From Gilliamella sp. wkB7 (GTDB lineage Bacteria > Pseudomonadota > Gammaproteobacteria > Enterobacterales > Orbaceae), in contig NZ_CM004509.1 in assembly GCF_001693435.1 (NCBI RefSeq), forward strand, positions 806,001 to 870,000: a DNA stretch of 64,000 nt. Direction: 5' to 3'. The first letter of the stretch is position 1. The number at the start of each line of letters is the position of its first letter. Shown one piece after another: positions 44,695 to 52,294 of this stretch. The notes beneath the pieces were generated by a model. The model was not told where the DNA came from. It did not search any database and worked only from the letters and a program-made list of their open reading frames with translations. Made by a program: the position numbers and the translations under genes.

Positions 44695-45102
44695 ATGTGG
44701 AGAACTAAATTAAACTTATCCCGTCAACAAATAATAATATTATCAATATTTTATTTGATTATAGTTGTTGAATGTTTATTAAAATTTGCCGATACATTAT
44801 TAAATAACTACACTTTTATTATTTTATTGTTCCTAATTATTGACTGGTGGCGAAGCATTTGTTGTTGCAAAAAAATCAAAGGAGAATTTGCAGTATTTCA
44901 TTATATCAATCAAATCTATTGGTATAAACAACGGTGGTATTTAAGACGCAATCCATTAATACTTCGTTACATTATTATTTTAAATTTGCAATCAAGAAGA
45001 ACCAATAGGCAACATACCCTATTTTTAATGTCGGATAATTTTTCTCCAAATGACTGGCGAACTTTACGTTACTATCTCTATCAAATTAGGTTAACTTACT
45101 AA
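44695..45102 (+). CDS. ygfX: YgfX/CptA-like membrane protein
   Basis: The 135-residue protein has two N-terminal membrane helices (about 14-30 and 35-50), then a cytoplasmic part. That part matches the YgfX plan: a (D)-W-W-R-S after the helices, KGEFAVFH, W-x-x-RRNPLILRYIIIL, RTNRQHTLFLMSDN and DWRTLRYYLYQIR. E. coli YgfX forms a pair with SdhE (YgfY) and has been described as a toxin acting on cytoskeletal proteins. No sdhE gene is adjacent here. It is divergent from mrcA. The assignment rests on pattern, so moderate confidence. Confidence 0.72.
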   Translation: MWRTKLNLSRQQIIILSIFYLIIVVECLLKFADTLLNNYTFIILLFLIIDWWRSICCCKKIKGEFAVFHYINQIYWYKQRWYLRRNPLILRYIIILNLQSRRTNRQHTLFLMSDNFSPNDWRTLRYYLYQIRLTY

Positions 45103-45137
45103 AATGTATCGTTAACCTGAAATTTTTGTCAGAAAGA

Positions 45138-45374
45138 TCAATGGGATTTTTTTATCCAATATTGATAAGGTTTGGATTCTATTTGTGAGGCAAGCAGTTC
45201 ATGATCCATATATCTGCAAAAACTCGGTACATCACGAGTAGTGGCAAAATCATCAGCGATCAAATAAAGTACTTGTCCTATACCCAGTTCTCTTATAGCT
45301 TTTCGAACCAGCATGATAGGCTCTGGGCAACGTAATCCCAGAGTATCGAGTTTTTTATCAAAAGTTAGAGTCAT
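45138..45374 (-). CDS. tusA: sulfur carrier protein TusA
   Basis: This 78-residue protein carries the SirA/TusA signature [20 protein letters not shown] with the sulfur-carrying C16 in CPEP, then the [20 protein letters not shown] segment. TusA passes sulfur from IscS to the TusBCD/TusE relay for tRNA 2-thiolation. It lies 19 bases after yigL on the same strand. Confidence 0.95.
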   Translation of the reverse strand: MTLTFDKKLDTLGLRCPEPIMLVRKAIRELGIGQVLYLIADDFATTRDVPSFCRYMDHELLASQIESKPYQYWIKKSH

Positions 45375-45393
45375 AAAATATAATTAGATTAAT

Positions 45394-46200
45394 TTATAGT
45401 AATAAATTACTTAAATAGTGAGGTACGGCATCATCAACGTTTGAACCAATTACCTCTAATTGAGGTAGTTTTTGACGTAAATCTAAACTAGCATTTTGCA
45501 TAATGCAACCTTTTCCTGCCATTTTTAACATCTCAAAATCATTCATGCCATCACCAAAAGCAATACTATCTTTTAGATCGAGACCAAGTTTTTCAACTAC
45601 CCTTTTTAGCGCACTGCCTTTTGATACATTTTCAGCCATAATTTCAAGACAGTTTAAAGATGAAAATGTGATACTTATTTTACTACCATATTTTTTATCA
45701 AGCCTATTTTTTATTTCGGCTAAATGTGGATGTAATGAATCACTACTTGTTGTGAAGTAAATTTTGGCAATATCGTCGGCTTCAAAATCAGATGGATTAA
45801 AATATTCATAAGTAAAATCTGTATCCCTAAAAAAACTTAAAGAATAAGTATCTTCTTTATTAATAAGCCAATTATCACCGCGATAGACATGAGTATATAC
45901 TGACGGATCATCAATACATTCTTTTGCTACCTCACATGCTAATACAGGATCAATACTTTGGCCGAAGATTAGATTCCCTGAGCTATCATGCACTCTAGCA
46001 CCATTGGAAGTAATCATAAAAGCATCAATTTCCATGTTTTCTCGCATTTGAGCCACATCAATATGATGTCGCCCAGTTGCAAACACAAAATGAATATCTT
46101 TTTTACGCAAAGCTTGAAGGACTTGTTTAGTGTAAGGTGATAAGCAATGCTCAGGAGTTAATAAAGTGCCATCTAAATCAGAAGCTACAACACGAAACAT
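45394..46200 (-). CDS. yigL: Cof-type HAD phosphatase YigL
   Basis: This 268-residue protein aligns by eye with E. coli YigL throughout: VASDLDGTLLTPEHCLSPY (nucleophile D8, D10), FVFATGRHHIDVAQMRENME, MITSNGARVHDSSGNLIF, SKGSALKRVVEKLG, SIAFGDGMNDFEMLKMAGKG and DDAVPHYL at the end. YigL dephosphorylates sugar phosphates and helps relieve sugar-phosphate stress. tusA follows. Confidence 0.93.
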   Translation of the reverse strand: MFRVVASDLDGTLLTPEHCLSPYTKQVLQALRKKDIHFVFATGRHHIDVAQMRENMEIDAFMITSNGARVHDSSGNLIFGQSIDPVLACEVAKECIDDPSVYTHVYRGDNWLINKEDTYSLSFFRDTDFTYEYFNPSDFEADDIAKIYFTTSSDSLHPHLAEIKNRLDKKYGSKISITFSSLNCLEIMAENVSKGSALKRVVEKLGLDLKDSIAFGDGMNDFEMLKMAGKGCIMQNASLDLRQKLPQLEVIGSNVDDAVPHYLSNLLL

Positions 46201-46327
46201 AATATTCTCTACTTTTATAATAATTTGTAATGATGATGACTAAAAAAACTAAACATTGAAACAGTAAATTAAGTTTCAAAGTAAACCATAGAAAAATAAA
46301 CTCTGTATGATACAACTCTGATGGCAT

Positions 46328-47671
46328 TTACTCAACTAATTGTAGCGTGATAAAAATAACAAGTTCTTTTTTTTGCTGTTTTTTACCTTTATATTTAAAT
46401 AAGTTACCAATAATCGGAAGCTCACTCGCACTTGGTACGTTTCGTTTAAGATTATCGTTAGTTTGTTGAAAGATGCCGCCTAAAACAATAGTTTCGCCGT
46501 TGTGAACTTTTACTTGTGTTTTAATTTCTTGGGTATCGATAGCCAATGCTTCCCCTCCCTCACTTCGTTTAATTGAGCGCCCTGCGGTATTTTGAGTAAT
46601 GTACAAATCTAAAAGTATCTGATTATTAGATAGTATTTTGGGCGTCACTTCTAATCCTAGAACGGCTTGCTTAAACTCAATTGATGTTGCACCATTATTT
46701 CCATTTGAAACTTCATAAGGTATTTCTGTACCTTGCTTTATTGATGCCATATTCTGGTTCGATGTTAATAAATTAGGACTAGCGATAATTTCAACTTGAT
46801 TTTCAGACTCTAATGCTGATAGTTGTAAATTAAGCAAACTACCAGAAATTTTAGCTAAATTGAAACCTATGGTAGAGGTAGAGTTAGTAATACCTAACCC
46901 AACTTCAAACTTATCTAATAATTGAGATGAACGCCCTGAATAGCCCCATTCAATTCCCAATTCATTCATACTTTCACTACTCATTGTTACAATATGTGCA
47001 GATATATGTACTTGTGGCATTGGTTTATCAATCGACTTAATCAAATTGTTAATCGCTTTAAACTGTTTTGGTAAATCCATAATAATAAGTGAATTGGTTC
47101 GTTTATCCAGAATCACTTTGCCCCGTTCGGATAATAATCCTTGCTGCTGAATGGTTTCATTTAAATTTGCAAGATCTGCATGATTAATCGCAATGGACAA
47201 AGATTCAAGCGGCAGCTTTTGCTCTTGTTGTTTGAGTTCCAATTGCTTTTTTTGTTCTAAAATTTCTGGTTCGATAGCTTTGGAAATAAATAAAATATTA
47301 TCATCCATTGTGGCTTGTAAATTGGCCGAATCTAAAATAATGGTTAATGCTTTTTGCCAATCTATATTTTGCAGTTTAATGGTTTGTTTTATCGATAAAT
47401 TCTCACTCATAATAAGATTCATTTGTTTACAATCAGCTAAAGCTTGCAAAATAATGGCAATATCTGTTTGATGAAAATTCATTGAAATCAAATCATTATC
47501 ATGCTGCTCAACTTTTGAAGACAAATTAAAACTTAACTGATTTTCGTTAGCTCTAACAGTACTTATCATTATGATCATTGAGATCAAACAGATCATTGTT
47601 ATCCTTGACAATATCTTTTGACATTGATGAATTGATGACATCTTTTTTGTTTGCATATCTTTATGACTCAT
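46328..47671 (-). CDS. hofQ: DNA-uptake secretin HofQ (ComE/PilQ-like)
   Basis: The 447-residue protein has a signal-like hydrophobic segment (ITMICLISMIIMIS, ends VRA), a secretin/TonB short N-terminal domain (QTDIAIILQALADCKQMNL; KLQNIDWQKALTIILDSANL) and a secretin core (GIEWGYSG, EIIASPNLLTSNQNMASIKQ, ELPIIGNLFKYKGKKQQKKE). In Haemophilus the homologue ComE is the channel for DNA uptake. It overlaps the upstream hofP-like gene by 11 bases and ends the operon; aroK/aroB, usual downstream neighbours, are absent. Confidence 0.92.
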   Translation of the reverse strand: MSHKDMQTKKMSSIHQCQKILSRITMICLISMIIMISTVRANENQLSFNLSSKVEQHDNDLISMNFHQTDIAIILQALADCKQMNLIMSENLSIKQTIKLQNIDWQKALTIILDSANLQATMDDNILFISKAIEPEILEQKKQLELKQQEQKLPLESLSIAINHADLANLNETIQQQGLLSERGKVILDKRTNSLIIMDLPKQFKAINNLIKSIDKPMPQVHISAHIVTMSSESMNELGIEWGYSGRSSQLLDKFEVGLGITNSTSTIGFNLAKISGSLLNLQLSALESENQVEIIASPNLLTSNQNMASIKQGTEIPYEVSNGNNGATSIEFKQAVLGLEVTPKILSNNQILLDLYITQNTAGRSIKRSEGGEALAIDTQEIKTQVKVHNGETIVLGGIFQQTNDNLKRNVPSASELPIIGNLFKYKGKKQQKKELVIFITLQLVE

Positions 47672-48035
47672 TTAATGACATTGTCCATTCAATCGTTTCA
47701 TGACAATAATCTGTCAAATTAGCTTGCCACACGATTTTATGATTTTGCCAAGATTGCAAAAACCAGGGAAATAGAACTTTAGGCTGAACCTCTTGATTTA
47801 TGGCAAGCCACTGATTTTCAGAATAGAGCCAAATTTGCGGATAGTAATGACTTTTATGTTGAATCAGACCTTTGAATCGCCAAGCTTGTATCTGTTTTAA
47901 TAATATTTCTTTCTGTTCATTACATGACGTTTGCGTTGGTTCAACAAATGGATCTCGATAAAAGTTTAACTCCGCGATAACATTAAAACAGCTGATAATC
48001 AATAAACAACCCATTATAAATAAGTTTGCTTTCAC
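47661..48035 (-). CDS. hofP: HofP-like DNA-uptake protein
   Basis: The 124-residue protein has a signal peptide (LFIMGCLLIISCFNVIA), then NFYRDPFVEPTQTSCNEQKE and a short domain with W and the ending DYCHETIEWTMSLNES. The placement between hofO- and hofQ-like genes and the RDPF motif shared with HofP/ComD support the call; sequence conservation in this family is low. It overlaps hofO by 4 bases. Confidence 0.75.
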   Translation of the reverse strand: MKANLFIMGCLLIISCFNVIAELNFYRDPFVEPTQTSCNEQKEILLKQIQAWRFKGLIQHKSHYYPQIWLYSENQWLAINQEVQPKVLFPWFLQSWQNHKIVWQANLTDYCHETIEWTMSLNES

Positions 48036-48505
48036 TCTATTTTCCTTTTAAATAATAAGGTAAATATAATTTGTAGATAAGATTCCTGTTTAGTCATCTT
48101 TAAATCTCGAAAATTCAAATAGTAATAATCTTTATTAAGGTCTGAAATTAAATTCATAAAATCAATAAATTCACCATTAAGTTCAATGTCCCAATTTATT
48201 GTTTCATCCGTTTGATAATGTTTGAAAGCGTTTAGGACTAAATGGTTTCGTTCAATATATTGAGCAAATTCGTTTTGATTGATGATTATTAATGAACGGT
48301 TTTGCCCAAATTGATAATGTTTAAGCCTTGATTGTAATGACTCAATTTGTAGCTGTTTAGTTTGATATAATTTTTGTTGCTTGTCTGATTGTTTGTTTAT
48401 ATCGTAAATAAAAAACAGATAACCGATAATAAAAATAACGACCATTAATAAAATACAGATTAAATATTGTTGCCAAAGTGGCCGATTAAAAAAATCACTG
48501 TTCAT
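48032..48505 (-). CDS. hofO: HofO-like (PilO-type) DNA-uptake protein
   Basis: The 157-residue protein has an N-terminal membrane helix (YLICILLMVVIFIIGYLFFI), a short coiled coil (QQKLYQTKQLQIESLQSRLK) and a small ferredoxin-like domain with YYYLNFRDLKM. This is the plan of PilO/HofO. It overlaps the HofM/N gene by 11 bases and the hofP-like gene by 4 bases. The family is assigned from position and architecture. Confidence 0.75.
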   Translation of the reverse strand: MNSDFFNRPLWQQYLICILLMVVIFIIGYLFFIYDINKQSDKQQKLYQTKQLQIESLQSRLKHYQFGQNRSLIIINQNEFAQYIERNHLVLNAFKHYQTDETINWDIELNGEFIDFMNLISDLNKDYYYLNFRDLKMTKQESYLQIIFTLLFKRKIE

Positions 48506-49484
48506 TTAAATCAATATCCATTTCAAAGAACAGACTATGTTTATTATTAATAATTGTTTTGATTTGGCTTTTACTGACATTTTTATGTTGTAAAAGATTT
48601 AGATTAAAATTAGTGAGTTCAATATAATTAAAACTATGCCCTTTTATTGTTATTTTATCGGGTTTATAAGTAAACGAAGATAACCAAATATTAGTAGGTA
48701 ATTGTTCTGAAATTAATATTAATGACTGCTCAATTTGTCTTTGACTCTCGGAAGGATTTGGCAGATAAGTTGATAATTGCTCATTTAACTTTTGCTCAAT
48801 AAGTTGTTGCTGTGAAACGTCATTCATACAGCGAGTTAATTTTGTTTGGGCTTGCCTCCACATATAACAAAATAAACAACTCATCACCCCCATCAAACAT
48901 ACTATTACAATTGATAAATACTGTTTTTGCTTATTATATTGACTTTGTCGCCATGGTAAAAAATTGAATTTTTTATTATCGCTTGAACAACCAATAAAAT
49001 TGATTAAACATTCATTTTTTTTAAATAACTCAATCCAGCTATTAATATAATCACGCTCGCATACGGCAATCATAATTTGCTTTTGGTTCTGTTTATCAGT
49101 TAAAAAATTAAAATCAAAAAAGACGTTTTTAGCGGATAATTCAAATAATTTATAGATCGAGGCTTCGATATACAAAGCAATTTCATTGGGTTGCAATTTC
49201 ACATCCGGCATCATCACTTTTGTTAATTGAATATAGTTATCTGAAAGGTTTATTTCATATTTGGTATATTTTGGTAACTTAGCTTGTAGTTGACCAACAA
49301 AAATATCAATATCATTGAAATTTTGATAATCATATTCAATTAAATCGCCAAACGGGGAAAACGTTAATAGTCCGTTAGATTGACTTGTCTTATATCGTAT
49401 AACCTTGGGTTCGACATAAATTACGACCCGACATTTATCTATTATGTTCATCAATTGACTGCTCATAAAAATAATTTCATCCAT
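48495..49484 (-). CDS. fused HofM-HofN-like DNA-uptake protein
   Basis: The 329-residue protein joins two families. Residues about 10-165 resemble the first part of HofM/PilM (actin-like: LSDNYIQLTKVMMPDVKLQP, EIALYIEASIYKLFELSAKN, VFFDF, then IMIAVCERDYINSWIELFKK). From about residue 172 it turns directly into a HofN/PilN protein: FNFLPWRQSQY, a membrane helix (YLSIVIVCLMGVMSCLFCYM), a coiled coil and a small domain. HofM is normally about 260 residues, so its second half is missing. The start is uncertain: the first ATG (49484) lacks a ribosome site, and ATGs at 49466 (GGATGA upstream) and 49451 are alternatives. Confidence 0.78.
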   Translation of the reverse strand: MDEIIFMSSQLMNIIDKCRVVIYVEPKVIRYKTSQSNGLLTFSPFGDLIEYDYQNFNDIDIFVGQLQAKLPKYTKYEINLSDNYIQLTKVMMPDVKLQPNEIALYIEASIYKLFELSAKNVFFDFNFLTDKQNQKQIMIAVCERDYINSWIELFKKNECLINFIGCSSDNKKFNFLPWRQSQYNKQKQYLSIVIVCLMGVMSCLFCYMWRQAQTKLTRCMNDVSQQQLIEQKLNEQLSTYLPNPSESQRQIEQSLILISEQLPTNIWLSSFTYKPDKITIKGHSFNYIELTNFNLNLLQHKNVSKSQIKTIINNKHSLFFEMDIDLNEQ

Positions 49485-49605
49485 AAATCATAGTCACAAC
49501 AACTGAGGTAAACACAAATAAAAGGTGTTTTTGCGATTCATCATCCAAAAAACGTTTAAAATTAAATCGAACAAAGCTAATTTTGCAGAAAATTAAAAAA
49601 AAAGG

Positions 49606-49633
49606 TTGACTGAAATAAGACGTGCCTTATAAT
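49606..49633 (+). promoter_or_regulatory. promoter of the tRNA-Val/Val/Lys cluster
   Basis: TTGACT at 49606-49611 and TATAAT at 49628-49633, 16 bp apart, lie 17 bases before the first tRNA. A GC-rich ATGCACATCC start region follows, as at stable RNA genes. Confidence 0.85.
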
Positions 49634-49650
49634 GCACATCCACACGGTAA

Positions 49651-49726
49651 GGGTGATTAGCTCAGTTGGGAGAGCACCTCCCTTACAAGGAGGGGGTCAC
49701 TGGTTCGAACCCGGTATCACCCACCA
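49651..49726 (+). tRNA. tRNA-Val (TAC), copy 1
   Basis: This 76-base cloverleaf has acceptor GGGTGAT/ATCACCC, D-arm AGCTCAGTTGGGAGAGC, anticodon loop CTTACAA (anticodon TAC), T-arm CTGGTTCGAACCCGG and an encoded CCA. Confidence 0.97.
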
Positions 49727-49761
49727 ATCTTTACCGTGACGTTTTAGAAATAAAACACTTG

Positions 49762-49837
49762 GGGTGATTAGCTCAGTTGGGAGAGCACCTCCCTTACAAG
49801 GAGGGGGTCACTGGTTCGAACCCGGTATCACCCACCA
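49762..49837 (+). tRNA. tRNA-Val (TAC), copy 2
   Basis: It is identical in its 76 bases to the first copy and lies 35 bases downstream in the same transcript. Confidence 0.97.
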
Positions 49838-49857
49838 CTTTTAGCAGTTTTCTATAT

Positions 49858-49933
49858 GGGTTGTTAGCTCAGTCGGTAGAGCAGCGGACTTTTAATCCGT
49901 TTGTCGAGCGTTCGAATCGCTCACGACCCACCA
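49858..49933 (+). tRNA. tRNA-Lys (TTT)
   Basis: This 76-base cloverleaf has acceptor GGGTTGT/ACGACCC (one G-U pair), anticodon loop CTTTTAA with anticodon TTT, T-arm GCGTTCGAATCGC and an encoded CCA. It is last in the tRNA cluster. Confidence 0.96.
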
Positions 49934-50477
49934 CTTTTTTTAATTCTCTGTTTCACTAATCAAAGACAATAATTAAATATATTGAGTTATAAGAATACTA
50001 GCGTTTAACTAATCCATTCGGAATGCATCTAAAAAATATTAAATGTCTGCGTTATGAAATGATAAGGTACATAATGTGCCGAATAATCAAGCTTAAAATC
50101 TACCAATTATTTTTCCTTTAGAAAATCAATACGAACGATAATAAATCAAACAGTAAAAACACCAACATTCAATAAATTAATATATAACTATTTTTAATTA
50201 ACATATAATATTGGCTCAAAAGAGCATGTAAGAGATTAACCAAATTGTCAAATTTAACACCTTGAGTTTTCTACAAAATGTAACCCTTAAAATCAATTTT
50301 ATTTAATAAAATTAGGTTTCAAGAACACCAATATTTGATAAACGTTGCTAAAATAGCAAATACCCTATTAATCATTTATAACCTTGACTTCTCCATCCAC
50401 AATAAATCAACTAACACCCTAAATTTATTATCATGTAAAATATATCAATATCAAAAGGAAATGATTTAGGAAATATT
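49934..50477. other. intergenic region
   Basis: About 540 AT-rich bases between the tRNA cluster and the first Sel1-repeat gene. I see no gene and no clear repeat. A ribosome site AGGAAATATT lies just before the next ATG. Confidence 0.5.
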
Positions 50478-51182
50478 ATGAAAAAGTTATTATTATCGAT
50501 GTTTATTATGATCAATTTGTTGACGGGTTGTAGTTCTGATTCTGATTATAATGAAGTTGAAACTTATAACGATAAAGATGTGTTATATAAAAAAGCAGCT
50601 ATATTACAGGATGCTGCAGCGCAATTTGCTTTAGGTGCCAATTACTATTTTGGACAAAATGGTTATACCCAAGATTATAGTCAAGCTAAAAAGTGGTTTG
50701 AAGCGTCAGCCAAGCAAGGATATACGACCTCTCAATATAATCTAGGTCTTATGTATAATAAAGGAGAAGGAGTAAAACCTGATTATAAAAAAGCAATAAT
50801 GTATTATGAACAAGCCGCTCAGGCTAACTTTGTGAGAGCGCAAAATAATTTAGGTTTAATATATTATGAAGGTAAAGTGGTTCCACAAGATTTAGATAAA
50901 GCGAAATTCTGGTTTGAAAAAGCTGCCAATCAAGGCCATCTAAAATCTCAAGTAGCGTTAGCAAGCATATATCTGTCAAATAATAAAAACTACACTAAAG
51001 GATTAGAATTACTTAAACAAGCGCTAAAAGCCAATAATCCTCAAGCACAATTATTAATGGGCGTATTGTATTATAATGGAACAGCCGTATCACAAGATAT
51101 GAATGAAGCCAAAAAATATTATGATTTGGCTTGCAAAAATGGATTACAAAAGGGGTGTGAACTCTCCAAAGATATACAATAA
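50478..51182 (+). CDS. Sel1-repeat lipoprotein
   Basis: The 234-residue protein has a lipoprotein signal (MKKLLLSMFIMINLL, then lipobox LTGC with the lipidated Cys at 19). At least four Sel1 repeats of about 36 residues follow, each with A-(Q)-x-x-LG-x-x-Y-x-x-G-x-x-V-x-x-D-x-x-K-A-x-x-W-(F/Y)-x-x-A-A (for example AKKWFEASAKQGYTTSQYNL). Sel1 proteins are scaffolds for protein interaction, common in envelope and stress functions. A second Sel1 gene follows after 170 bases on the same strand, suggesting a duplicated family. No specific partner can be named. Confidence 0.9.
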   Translation: MKKLLLSMFIMINLLTGCSSDSDYNEVETYNDKDVLYKKAAILQDAAAQFALGANYYFGQNGYTQDYSQAKKWFEASAKQGYTTSQYNLGLMYNKGEGVKPDYKKAIMYYEQAAQANFVRAQNNLGLIYYEGKVVPQDLDKAKFWFEKAANQGHLKSQVALASIYLSNNKNYTKGLELLKQALKANNPQAQLLMGVLYYNGTAVSQDMNEAKKYYDLACKNGLQKGCELSKDIQ

Positions 51183-51352
51183 CAATAAATTAATGCCAAA
51201 AAATCTGTCAATTTAATAACGGAAAAATGTTTAAGTGTGAATAAATAAAATTTCCATTATATTAATTATGATATTTTAACCAAATATATGGCACCATATA
51301 AAAAACAGGTACTCTAAAATATGCTCATGTATGATTTACTGTAGGATGAAGT

Positions 51353-51961
51353 ATGATCAAGTTCTTTACTAAAATTACATTAGGCTTATGTTTCAGCTTT
51401 TTTGTCAGTGCTAATCCACAAATATCATCTGATTTTAAACAAGAATATCAGAAAGCGACTGAACAAAACAATGCTGAAGCTCAATTTCATTTAGGTATTA
51501 TGTATGCCAATGGTACGCATACTAAAAAGCGTCATTTTAAGGGTATTGAAAAACAATTTGAGCAACCCGATGAATCTCAAGCAGATTATACTAAAGCTAA
51601 AGAATGGTTCGAAAAAGCAGCCAATCAAGGCCATATTGAAGCACAACATCAACTTGCTGTACTTTATTATAATGGTCAAGGGACCAAACAAAATTATTCA
51701 CAAGGAATCAAGTGGGATACCAAAGCTGCAAAAAAAGGTAATGTGATAGCCCAATATACTTTAGCGAATCTTTATTATAAAGGTACAGGTGTAAAACAGG
51801 ACTATTTCAAAGCAAAACAATGGTTTGCTAAAGCAGCTGAACAAAACTACTCTGATTCCAAAGAACAATTGGCCATTGTATCGAAAAAAGTATCAGCGAT
51901 TGTTGCTAAGCAACAAGCAGCTAAAAAACAAAAAAGTAATTATGATTGTGGTTGTGATTAA
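51353..51961 (+). CDS. exported Sel1-repeat protein
   Basis: The 202-residue protein has a signal peptide (ITLGLCFSFFVSA) and three to four Sel1 repeats: QFHLGIMYANGT, HQLAVLYYNGQGTKQNYSQG, YTLANLYYKGTGVKQDYFKA. The first repeat carries an insertion rich in charged residues (KKRHFKGIEKQFEQPDESQ). The end is lysine-rich and finishes NYDCGCD. It is a likely paralogue of the lipoprotein just upstream, but lacks a lipobox. Confidence 0.88.
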   Translation: MIKFFTKITLGLCFSFFVSANPQISSDFKQEYQKATEQNNAEAQFHLGIMYANGTHTKKRHFKGIEKQFEQPDESQADYTKAKEWFEKAANQGHIEAQHQLAVLYYNGQGTKQNYSQGIKWDTKAAKKGNVIAQYTLANLYYKGTGVKQDYFKAKQWFAKAAEQNYSDSKEQLAIVSKKVSAIVAKQQAAKKQKSNYDCGCD

Positions 51962-52294
51962 CAAAAAATAATTATATCGCTATTTTCTATTATTATAGGT
52001 ACGCCTAATAATCTTGATATTAAAGTCAGATCATATATCACAAGAAAGTAAAATAGAGATTTAATAAATTTATTTTTTACTAAAACCTATGTGTAACCTG
52101 TAACCTCTTCACAAAAAACGAGTGAGTAATACGTTACCATTGAATTTTAATTACATTAAAAAATCGTATTTAAAAAATCCTTAATTCATAGTTCGGATGA
52201 TTATTAAATAGAAAAATAAAAGATATGCTATAACTGATGACGATAGTAATATTATTGCCATCACTAAGATAGCAATAATATTAAACAAGATAAA
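51962..52294. other. intergenic region between convergent genes
   Basis: About 330 bases without a gene. A 12-bp hairpin (52247-52283) sits next to the end of the GH3 gene. Confidence 0.5.
52247..52283. terminator. hairpin downstream of the GH3 gene
   Basis: TAATATTATTGC (52247-52258) is the exact reverse complement of GCAATAATATTA (52272-52283), with a 13-base loop. It lies between two convergent genes and could serve both; there is no long T run. Confidence 0.5.

Noticed and set aside
49651..49933. tRNA cluster as an integration site for a mobile element
   Set aside because: No integrase, no direct repeat of a tRNA 3' end and no change in gene style were seen on either side.
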